A stretch of 64,000 nucleotides of DNA from Streptomyces sp. NBC_01288. GTDB taxonomy: Bacteria > Actinomycetota > Actinomycetes > Streptomycetales > Streptomycetaceae. Position 1 is the first letter of the stretch. Each line of letters starts with the position of its first letter. Below, piece after piece: positions 52,455-59,215 of the stretch. Position numbers and translations under genes: made by a program. The DNA is taken from positions 7,191,001-7,255,000 of the forward strand of contig NZ_CP108427.1 of the NCBI RefSeq assembly GCF_035982055.1, given 5' to 3'. The notes under the pieces were generated by a model. It saw only the letters and a program-made list of their open reading frames with translations. It made no database searches and was not told the DNA's origin.

Positions 52455-52892
52455 GTGAGCGCGACCGCGGACCACGCGGAGGAGCGGACGAACCCTGCCG
52501 TCAGGCTGGGGTTCCAGCCCGAGCAGGTGGTCCAGGAGATCGGCTACGACGACGACGTAGACCAGGAACTCCGCGAGGCCATTGAAGAAGTCATCGGCAG
52601 CGACCTGGTGGACGAGGACTACGACGACGTCGCCGATGCCGTGGTGCTGTGGTTCCGCGACGAGGACGGCGACCTGACCGACGTGCTGGTGGACGCCATC
52701 TCGTACGTCGAGGAGGGCGGCTCGATCCTGCTGCTGACGCCGAAGACCGGCCGTGACGGCTACGTCGAGCCCAGCGACATCTCGGAAGCCGCCACGACCG
52801 CGGGCCTTTCGGCGGCCAAGAGCGTCAGCGTGGGCAAGGACTGGAGTGGCAGCCGGCTGGTGACGCCCAAGGCAGCCAAGTCCAAGAGGTAG
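52455..52892 (+). CDS. DUF3052 family protein
   Basis: 145 residues from GTG with AGGAGG 6 bases upstream. A conserved small acidic actinobacterial family: RLGFQPEQVVQEIGYDDDVDQ, WFRDEDGDLTDVLVDA, GGSILLLTPKTGRDGYV. Soluble and of unknown function; often found beside the peroxiredoxin and aceE genes as here. Confidence 0.9.
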   Translation: MSATADHAEERTNPAVRLGFQPEQVVQEIGYDDDVDQELREAIEEVIGSDLVDEDYDDVADAVVLWFRDEDGDLTDVLVDAISYVEEGGSILLLTPKTGRDGYVEPSDISEAATTAGLSAAKSVSVGKDWSGSRLVTPKAAKSKR

Positions 52893-52921
52893 TCCCCGGA
52901 GGTACCTCGATCGTTGAATCC

Positions 52922-52950
52922 CGGACGGGCTGGCCACGCCAGCCCGTCCG
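52922..52950. terminator. hairpin terminator after DUF3052 gene
   Basis: CGGACGGGCTGGC and GCCAGCCCGTCCG are perfect 13-base arms around CAC, 29 bases past the stop. One of the strongest stems in the window. Confidence 0.85.
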
Positions 52951-53030
52951 TCCGCATGCGGTGATCGCTGCGTAGGGTGGTCGCAGGGTGGACTCACCCG
53001 AACAGCCCCACCGAAGGGATGCAGGACGAG

Positions 53031-53489
53031 ATGGCGATCCAGGTCGGCGACAAGGCCCCCGATTTCGAGCTCAAGGACAACCACGGCGCGACCGTGAAGC
53101 TGTCCGACTTCCGGGGCGAGAAGAACGTGGTGCTGCTCTTCTACCCCTTCGCCTTCACCGGCGTCTGCACCGGCGAGCTGTGCTCCCTGCGCGACAACCT
53201 GCCGCAGTTCACCGACCGCGACACCCAGCTCCTCGCGGTCTCGAACGACTCCATCCACACCCTGCGCGTCTTCGCCGAGCAGGAGGGCCTGGAGTACCCG
53301 CTGCTCTCCGACTTCTGGCCGCACGGCAACACTTCGCGTGCCTACGGCGTCTTCGACGAGGACAAGGGCTGCGCCGTGCGCGGCACCTTCGTCATCGACA
53401 AGGAGGGCGTCGTGCGCTGGACGGTCGTCAACGGCCTGCCGGACGCGCGCGACCTCAACGAGTACGTGAAGGCGCTCGACAGCCTGTGA
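53031..53489 (+). CDS. ahpE: peroxiredoxin, AhpE-like with C-x4-C
   Basis: 152 residues. The peroxidatic motif is PFAFTGVCTGELC with Cys46, and a second Cys51 five residues on. LLSDFWPHG and AYGVFDEDKG match mycobacterial AhpE closely. It reduces hydroperoxides with a thiol partner. Mycobacterial AhpE has a single conserved Cys here, so the added Cys51 recalls the BCP/PrxQ resolving cysteine. ATG 53031 is preferred; an ATG four codons upstream is possible. Confidence 0.9.
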   Translation: MAIQVGDKAPDFELKDNHGATVKLSDFRGEKNVVLLFYPFAFTGVCTGELCSLRDNLPQFTDRDTQLLAVSNDSIHTLRVFAEQEGLEYPLLSDFWPHGNTSRAYGVFDEDKGCAVRGTFVIDKEGVVRWTVVNGLPDARDLNEYVKALDSL

Positions 53490-53602
53490 TTGTTAGGTTC
53501 CAGAGCCTGCGAGGGTCGGGAACCCGTCACTAGGATCGAGACGTTGATCCGATACCGACGCACTACGGGGCATCCCCGCCCCTGGACACCAATGGAGGAC
53601 TC

Positions 53603-54178
53603 GTGGGAGTCAGCCTCAGCAAGGGCGGCAACGTATCACTGACCAAGGAGGCCCCGGGCCTGACCGCGGTCATCGTCGGTCTGGGGTGGGACGTCCGCAC
53701 CACCACCGGCACCGACTTCGACCTCGACGCCAGCGCACTGCTGCTGAACAGCGCGGGCAAGGTCGCCAGTGACGCGAACTTCGTCTTCTTCAACAACCTC
53801 AAGAGCCCCGACGGTTCCGTCGAGCACACCGGTGACAACACCACCGGCGAGGGCGAGGGCGACGACGAGGCGATCAAGGTGAACCTCGCGGCGGTCCCGG
53901 CCGACGTCGACAAGATCACCTTCCCGGTCTCGATCTACGACGCCGAGAACCGCCAGCAGTCCTTCGGCCAGGTCCGCAACGCGTTCATCCGCGTGGTGAA
54001 CCAGGCCGGCGGCGCCGAGATCGCCCGCTACGACCTCTCCGAGGACGCCTCGACCGAGACCGCGATGGTCTTCGGCGAGCTCTACCGCAACGGCGCGGAG
54101 TGGAAGTTCCGCGCCATCGGCCAGGGCTACGCCTCGGGCCTGCGCGGCATCGCCCAGGACTTCGGCGTCAACGTCTGA
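53603..54178 (+). CDS. terD: TerD-domain stress protein
   Basis: 191 residues, one TerD domain throughout. Calcium-binding clusters are TDFDLDASALLLN and HTGDNTTGEGEGDDEAI; the C-terminal half has ARYDLSEDASTETAMVFGELYR and GYASGLRGIAQDFG. TerD proteins bind Ca2+ and act in tellurite and general stress response. GTG start behind GGAGG. A close copy follows at 54294, separated by a hairpin. Confidence 0.95.
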   Translation: MGVSLSKGGNVSLTKEAPGLTAVIVGLGWDVRTTTGTDFDLDASALLLNSAGKVASDANFVFFNNLKSPDGSVEHTGDNTTGEGEGDDEAIKVNLAAVPADVDKITFPVSIYDAENRQQSFGQVRNAFIRVVNQAGGAEIARYDLSEDASTETAMVFGELYRNGAEWKFRAIGQGYASGLRGIAQDFGVNV

Positions 54179-54197
54179 CGTCCGAAGGCCTCGCCGT

Positions 54198-54228
54198 CCG
54201 GCGCCGCGCGGTTCGCGTGCGGCGCCGG
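54198..54228. terminator. hairpin between the two terD genes
   Basis: CCGGCGCCGC and GCGGCGCCGG are perfect 10-base arms with an 11-base loop, 20 bases past the first terD stop. It may terminate or attenuate, allowing unequal expression of the two copies. Confidence 0.65.
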
Positions 54229-54293
54229 GGGGTCTCCCCTCCGGGGGAGTGCAGGACAACCAAAGAAGCATCGCCTCGGGGAGGACCAGCACT

Positions 54294-54869
54294 ATGGGCG
54301 TCACGCTCGCCAAGGGGGGCAATGTCTCCCTGTCCAAGGCCGCACCGAACCTCACGAACGTCCTGATCGGCCTCGGCTGGGACGCACGCTCCACCACCGG
54401 AGCCGACTTCGACCTCGACGCCAGCGCGCTGCTGTGCAACGGCGGCCGGGTGCTGGGCGACGAGTGGTTCATCTTCTACAACCAGCTCACCAGTCCGGAC
54501 GGTTCGGTGGAGCACACCGGCGACAACCTCACCGGTGAGGGCGAGGGTGACGACGAGTCGATCCTGGTCGACCTCGCCAAGGTGCCGGCCAACGTCGACA
54601 AGATCGTCTTCCCGGTCTCCATCCATGACGCCGATGTCCGCGGCCAGACCTTCGGCCAGGTCAGCAACGCCTTCATCCGCGTCGTCAACCAGGCCGACGG
54701 CGTGGAGCTGGCCCGCTACGACCTCTCCGAGGACGCCTCCACCGAGACGGCCATGATCTTCGGCGAGCTCTACCGGTACCAGGGCGAGTGGAAGTTCAGG
54801 GCGGTCGGACAGGGGTATGCGTCGGGGCTGAGGGGCATCGCCATGGACTTCGGGGTCAACGTCTCGTAA
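54294..54869 (+). CDS. terD: TerD-domain stress protein (second copy)
   Basis: 191 residues, roughly three-quarters identical to the preceding protein by eye and with the same calcium motifs (ADFDLDASALLCN, HTGDNLTGEGEGDDESI). The pair looks like a tandem duplication with divergence. ATG with GAGGA upstream. The TerC-like gene follows after 153 bases. Confidence 0.95.
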   Translation: MGVTLAKGGNVSLSKAAPNLTNVLIGLGWDARSTTGADFDLDASALLCNGGRVLGDEWFIFYNQLTSPDGSVEHTGDNLTGEGEGDDESILVDLAKVPANVDKIVFPVSIHDADVRGQTFGQVSNAFIRVVNQADGVELARYDLSEDASTETAMIFGELYRYQGEWKFRAVGQGYASGLRGIAMDFGVNVS

Positions 54870-54974
54870 AGGCGTTATCCACACCGGCTGTCCCGGACGG
54901 CGGAGTCTCCCTCTAGACTCAGTGCTCGACGTCAAATTTTAAGTAAAGCCGAGTGCGGCGCGGGGGGAGACCCT

Positions 54975-54995
54975 CCCCCAGACTCCGTCTGGGGG
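54975..54995. repeat. CCCCCAGAC-TCC-GTCTGGGGG stem-loop upstream of TerC-like gene
   Basis: Perfect 9-base arms end 27 bases before the GTG start, so the structure would lie in the mRNA leader if transcription starts upstream. It resembles the stem at 39378 and is a recurrent Streptomyces type. Confidence 0.6.
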
Positions 54996-55022
54996 AACCC
55001 CCAACACACGATTGGGTAGCCA

Positions 55023-56168
55023 GTGCTTCTGAAAACCTTCGGCTGGTCGTTCGCGGTCACCGCGCTCGGCCTTGTCGCAGCGGCGTTCTACGGGGGGTGG
55101 GAAGCCTTCGGCATCGTGGCGATCCTGGCCGTCCTGGAGATCTCGCTGTCCTTCGACAACGCGGTGGTCAACGCCGGGATCCTGAAGAAGATGTCCGCCT
55201 TCTGGCAGAAGATCTTCCTCACCATCGGTGTCCTGATCGCCGTCTTCGGCATGCGGCTGGTGTTCCCCGTCGTCATCGTCGCGGTCACCGCCAAGATCGG
55301 TCCGATCGACGCGGTCGACCTCGCGCTCAACAACAAGGACCACTACCAGCAGCTGGTCACCGACGCCCACCCGGCGATCGCGGCCTTCGGCGGCATGTTC
55401 CTGCTGATGATCTTCCTCGACTTCATCTTCGAGGACCGGGACATCCAGTGGCTGCGCTGGATCGAGCGCCCGCTCGCCAAGCTCGGCAAGGTCGACATGC
55501 TGTCGGTCTGCATCGCGCTGATCGTCCTGCTGATCACCTCGTTCACCTTCGCGGCCCACGCCCACCAGCACGGTGGCGCCCACGCCGACAAGGCCCAGAC
55601 GGTCCTGATCGCCGGCATCTCCGGCCTCATCACGTACATGATCGTCGGCGGACTCTCCGGCTACTTCGAGGACAAGCTCGAAGAAGAGGAGGAGCGGGAG
55701 CACGAGGAGGAGGAAGAGGCCGCGCGCACCGGCAAGCAGCGCTCGGCGGTAGTCCTCGCCGGCCAGGCAGCGTTCTTCATGTTCCTCTACCTGGAAGTCC
55801 TCGACGCGTCCTTCTCCTTCGACGGAGTGATCGGCGCCTTCGCGATCACCAACGACATCGTCCTCATGGCCCTGGGCCTGGGCATCGGCGCGATGTACGT
55901 CCGCTCGCTGACGGTCTACCTGGTCCGCCAGGGCACCCTGGACGACTACGTCTACCTGGAGCACGGCGCGCACTACGCGATCGGCGCCCTGGCCGTGATC
56001 CTCATGGTCACCATCCAGTACCAGATCAACGAGGTCATCACCGGCCTGGTCGGCGTCATCCTGATCGGCTGGTCCTTCTGGTCCTCGGTCCGCAGGAACA
56101 AGGCCCTCGCGGAAGCCGAGGGAAAAGCAGGCTCGGACGAGAAGACTGAGGTCCCGTCCGGGGTGTGA
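55023..56168 (+). CDS. TerC-like integral membrane protein (DUF475)
   Basis: 381 residues with about nine hydrophobic helices. The paired TerC motifs are LEISLSFDNAVVNAG (~37-51) and LDASFSFDGVIGAFAI (~261-276). Two unusual loops stand out: a His-rich one (AHAHQHGGAHADK, ~180-192) and a strongly acidic one (EDKLEEEEEREHEEEEE, ~219-235), both good metal ligands. TerC-family proteins act in metal homeostasis and secretion; manganese export is shown for some. It sits inside the Ter locus. Confidence 0.93.
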   Translation: MLLKTFGWSFAVTALGLVAAAFYGGWEAFGIVAILAVLEISLSFDNAVVNAGILKKMSAFWQKIFLTIGVLIAVFGMRLVFPVVIVAVTAKIGPIDAVDLALNNKDHYQQLVTDAHPAIAAFGGMFLLMIFLDFIFEDRDIQWLRWIERPLAKLGKVDMLSVCIALIVLLITSFTFAAHAHQHGGAHADKAQTVLIAGISGLITYMIVGGLSGYFEDKLEEEEEREHEEEEEAARTGKQRSAVVLAGQAAFFMFLYLEVLDASFSFDGVIGAFAITNDIVLMALGLGIGAMYVRSLTVYLVRQGTLDDYVYLEHGAHYAIGALAVILMVTIQYQINEVITGLVGVILIGWSFWSSVRRNKALAEAEGKAGSDEKTEVPSGV

Positions 56169-56197
56169 CAAGCTCCCTGGTGAGGGAACGCTTCTGT

Positions 56198-56241
56198 TCG
56201 GGGCGGCCGTCGAGGACATGTCCTCTGTCAGGCCGCCCCGA
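56198..56241. terminator. large nested hairpin between TerC-like and TerA-like genes
   Basis: TCGGGGCGGCC and GGCCGCCCCGA are perfect 11-base arms. Inside the loop is a second perfect palindrome, GAGGACATGTCCTC (56212-56225). Either a terminator for the first half of the locus or a regulatory leader of the next gene. Confidence 0.7.
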
Positions 56242-56284
56242 CGGCTTTGTCATACGCAGTGTGGATGCGAACGTGGGGGCGGGA

Positions 56285-57019
56285 ATGGGCTTCTTCGACG
56301 GAATCTGGCGGCGCGAGGCCGACTTCGACTCGGGCAGCGCGGCCAGCAACGCGATCGAACTGACCAAACGGCACCACCAGGTCTCGCTCACCAAGCAGGG
56401 CGCGGCCACCGGCAACCTCCGCGTGAACCTCACCTGGCGGATGCGGACCTCCGACATAGGCGGCCTCCAGCGCGACAGCCTCCTGCGCCACCCCTTCAAG
56501 GCGTTGAAGCCCCCGGAGGTCATGGGCCACAGCCAGAGCATGGTCAACGTAGACCTCGACCTGGGCTGCCTCTACGAACTGATGGACGGCACCAAGGGCG
56601 TGGTCCAGCCCCTCGGCGGCCTCCTCGGCGACGTCAACTCACCCCCGTACGTGAAACTCAGCGGCGACGACCGCTTCGGCTCCGCGTCCGGCGAGACGAT
56701 GTACATCAACCTCGACCACCGCGACCAGATCAAGCGCCTCCTGGTCTTCGTCTACATCTACGACCAGACCCCGGCCTTCGACCGCACCCACGCGATCGTC
56801 ACCCTCTACCCCAGCAACGGCCCCCGCATCGAGATAGGCCTCGACGAACGCCACCCCCAGGCCCGCTCCTGCGCGGTCGTCATGATCGAGAACGTCAAGG
56901 GCGAGCTGGTCGTCCGCCGGGAAGTGAAGTTCGTCTACGGCTTCCAGGCAGAACTGGACCGGTTGTACGGGTGGGGCTTGCAGTGGGGCCGGGGCTACAA
57001 AACCAAGGTCGAGCGCTAG
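56285..57019 (+). CDS. TerD-superfamily protein, TerA-like
   Basis: 244 residues with a diverged stress-protein fold: VSLTKQGAATGNLRVNLTW, MVNVDLDLGCLYELMDGTKG, GETMYINLDHRDQIKRLLVFVYIYD and CAVVMIENVKGELVVRREVKFVYGF. The acidic Ca2+ clusters of TerD are only partly present. Proteins like this are usually named TerA/TerZ-type tellurium resistance proteins. Faces the terD paralogue at 57091. Confidence 0.85.
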   Translation: MGFFDGIWRREADFDSGSAASNAIELTKRHHQVSLTKQGAATGNLRVNLTWRMRTSDIGGLQRDSLLRHPFKALKPPEVMGHSQSMVNVDLDLGCLYELMDGTKGVVQPLGGLLGDVNSPPYVKLSGDDRFGSASGETMYINLDHRDQIKRLLVFVYIYDQTPAFDRTHAIVTLYPSNGPRIEIGLDERHPQARSCAVVMIENVKGELVVRREVKFVYGFQAELDRLYGWGLQWGRGYKTKVER

Positions 57020-57025
57020 TTTTTA

Positions 57026-57060
57026 GGGGCGCGGGGAACTGCGCGACAAGCCCCCACCGG
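57026..57060. repeat. dispersed element copy between TerA-like and TerD genes
   Basis: A direct copy (one change, GACAAG for GACCAG) begins 7 bases past the TerA-like stop after TTTTTA, in a convergent gap. Confidence 0.88.
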
Positions 57061-57090
57061 GCGCGCACCAAACGAACTACCGCCCCCACG

Positions 57091-57858
57091 TCAGATGAAC
57101 TGCGGCCCCTGCGGCGGCAACCGGAAGTCAGGATCCGGTGCCATCGCCGAAGGCACCGGCTGCGGATACCCATACGTCCCCGCCGGAGCCGTCTGCGGAT
57201 ACCCGTACGCCGGCTGGGTCGCCGGCTCCTGCGGATACCCGTACCCGGACTGCACCGGAACCGCCGGAGGCAACGGCTGTGAAACCTCCGGAACGGCCCC
57301 CGCAGCGACCCCCTCCGACTCGTCCACCGTGATCCCGAAGTCCATCGCCAGCCCACGCAACCCGTTCGCGTATCCCTCGCCCAGCGCCCGGAACTTCCAC
57401 CCGTCACCCCGCCGGTACAGCTCCCCGCAGATCAGCGCGGTCTCCTCGCCCGTCTCCGGCTTGATGTCGAAATACAGCAGCGGCTCACCCTCGGCGACAG
57501 CCGCGTCGTACAGCAGGATGCGCAGCCCCTGTACGCGGTCGAAGGTGTTGTCCTCCGCCGAAGCGACCACGAGAATCCGGCCGACTTCGGGCTCGACACC
57601 GGCGAGATCTGTCTGGATCGTGTCGGTGGGGCCCTCCGCGACACGCTTCTTGCCGAGCCACCAGACCTTCCCGGAGGGGTGCCGGGGCTGGTTGTAGAAG
57701 ACGAAGTCCTCGTCGGAACGCACCTGACCGGCGGGGCCGAGGAGCAGCGCGGAGGCATCCACGTCCGGGACCCCCTGCCCGGGAGTCCAGCGCAGCACGG
57801 CACGTACCGTGGTGGCTTCCAGCGGGACGTTCGACCCCTTCAGCATCGCGTGCGTCAT
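57091..57858 (-). CDS. TerD-domain protein with Tyr-Gly-Tyr-Pro-Gln tail
   Basis: 255 residues. Residues 1-~180 form a TerD domain (VDASALLLGPAGQVRSDEDFVFYNQ, CGELYRRGDGWKFRALGEGYANGLRGLAMDFG). The remaining ~75 residues are low complexity and contain the motif GYGYPQ or a close variant several times. Such Pro/Tyr repeats suggest oligomerisation or membrane/protein association. It is on the opposite strand to the rest of the Ter locus. Confidence 0.92.
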   Translation of the reverse strand: MTHAMLKGSNVPLEATTVRAVLRWTPGQGVPDVDASALLLGPAGQVRSDEDFVFYNQPRHPSGKVWWLGKKRVAEGPTDTIQTDLAGVEPEVGRILVVASAEDNTFDRVQGLRILLYDAAVAEGEPLLYFDIKPETGEETALICGELYRRGDGWKFRALGEGYANGLRGLAMDFGITVDESEGVAAGAVPEVSQPLPPAVPVQSGYGYPQEPATQPAYGYPQTAPAGTYGYPQPVPSAMAPDPDFRLPPQGPQFI

Positions 57859-58034
57859 GCGGTCATCCTGCCCTCTCGGTCCTGGTCACGACAACGTGGG
57901 GGTTCGGACACCGACACGGCCGAGTTACCTGAAGTTCATGCCCGGCGGGAACCCCTGACATGGGTTTGTACGTACTATTACCGGCCACCTATCGAAAACA
58001 ATCACGAACCACAACCGGACCACGGGGGAGCTTT

Positions 58035-59201
58035 ATGCGTCATTTCGGGCACATTGCCCCTGAGGTACGGCAGCATCTCTTCTTCCAGGAGCCGTGCGAG
58101 TTCGACGCGGACTCCCCGGCCCGGCTGCTCGCCGCGGCCCTGGGCGCCACGCTCTACAGCCCGGCCACCCGCCCCCGCCTCGCCGACGACATCGTCAAGC
58201 TGGCGGGACGCGGCGTCGTGTCGATGGTGCTCTGCCTGGAGGACTCGATCGGCGACGAGGACGTACCGGCCGCCGAGGAGAACCTGGTCCAGCAGTTCAC
58301 CGAGCTGGCCGCCCGCCCGGACGCCGAGCTTCCGCTGCTGTTCGTGCGGGTCCGCGTGCCCGAGCAGATCCCCGATCTCGTCCGCCGCATGGGACCGGCC
58401 GTAGAACTGCTCTCCGGATTCGTGATGCCGAAGTTCACCGAGGAGAGCGGAACGCCCTTCCTGGAGGCGCTGGCCGCCGCGGAGGCGGCGAGCGGGCACC
58501 GGCTGTTCGGCATGCCGGTCCTGGAGTCGCCGGAGCTGCTGTACCGCGAGTCGCGCGTCGAGACCCTGGAGGGCATCTCCAGGGCGGTCGACAAGTACCG
58601 CGACCGCGTTCTCGCCCTGCGCCTCGGCGTGACGGACTTCTGCTCGTCCTACGGCCTGCGCCGGGCCTCCGACATGACGGCCTACGACGTCCAGATCGTC
58701 GCCAACGTGATCGGTGACGTGGTGAACATGCTGGGCCGCGCCGACGGCACCGGCTTCACGGTGACCGGCCCGGTGTGGGAGTACTTCCGGGTCCAGGAGC
58801 GCATGTTCAAGCCGCAGCTGCGCCGCAGCCCCTTCCTGGAGGGCAAGGCGGAGGAGCTGCGCGAGGCGCTGATCGAGCACGCGATGGACGGCCTGCTGCG
58901 CGAGATCGCCCTCGACCAGGCCAACGGGCTGCTGGGCAAGACCTGCATCCACCCCACCCACGTGCTGCCCGTGCACGCGCTGTCCGTGGTCAGCCACGAG
59001 GAGTTCTGCGACGCGCAGGACATCCTGCGGCCGGAGAGGGGCGGCGGGGGCGTGCTGCGCTCGGCGTACACGAACAAGATGAACGAGGTGAAGCCGCACC
59101 GCGCCTGGGCCGAGCGGACGATGCTGCGCGCCGAGATCTTCGGGGTCGCACGCGAGGACGTCGGCTTCGTGGAGCTGCTCGCCGCCGGAATCCCCGGCTG
59201 A
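58035..59201 (+). CDS. CitE/HpcH-like aldolase-lyase of the Ter biosynthetic module
   Basis: 388 residues of the HpcH/HpaI-CitE TIM-barrel family: ALYSPATRP-like start (TLYSPATRPRLADDI), MVLCLEDSIGDED, LFVRVRVPEQ, GFVMPKFTEE, RLGVTDFCSSYGLRR and GKTCIHPTHV. The metal/CoA-type residues Glu and Asp of LEDSIG are present. In comparative studies of Ter systems this lyase accompanies PRTase and HAD genes in a predicted pathway for a nucleoside-like metabolite. It precedes the PRTase gene by 14 bases. Confidence 0.9.
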   Translation: MRHFGHIAPEVRQHLFFQEPCEFDADSPARLLAAALGATLYSPATRPRLADDIVKLAGRGVVSMVLCLEDSIGDEDVPAAEENLVQQFTELAARPDAELPLLFVRVRVPEQIPDLVRRMGPAVELLSGFVMPKFTEESGTPFLEALAAAEAASGHRLFGMPVLESPELLYRESRVETLEGISRAVDKYRDRVLALRLGVTDFCSSYGLRRASDMTAYDVQIVANVIGDVVNMLGRADGTGFTVTGPVWEYFRVQERMFKPQLRRSPFLEGKAEELREALIEHAMDGLLREIALDQANGLLGKTCIHPTHVLPVHALSVVSHEEFCDAQDILRPERGGGGVLRSAYTNKMNEVKPHRAWAERTMLRAEIFGVAREDVGFVELLAAGIPG

Positions 59202-59215
59202 ATCGCAAGGGACGT

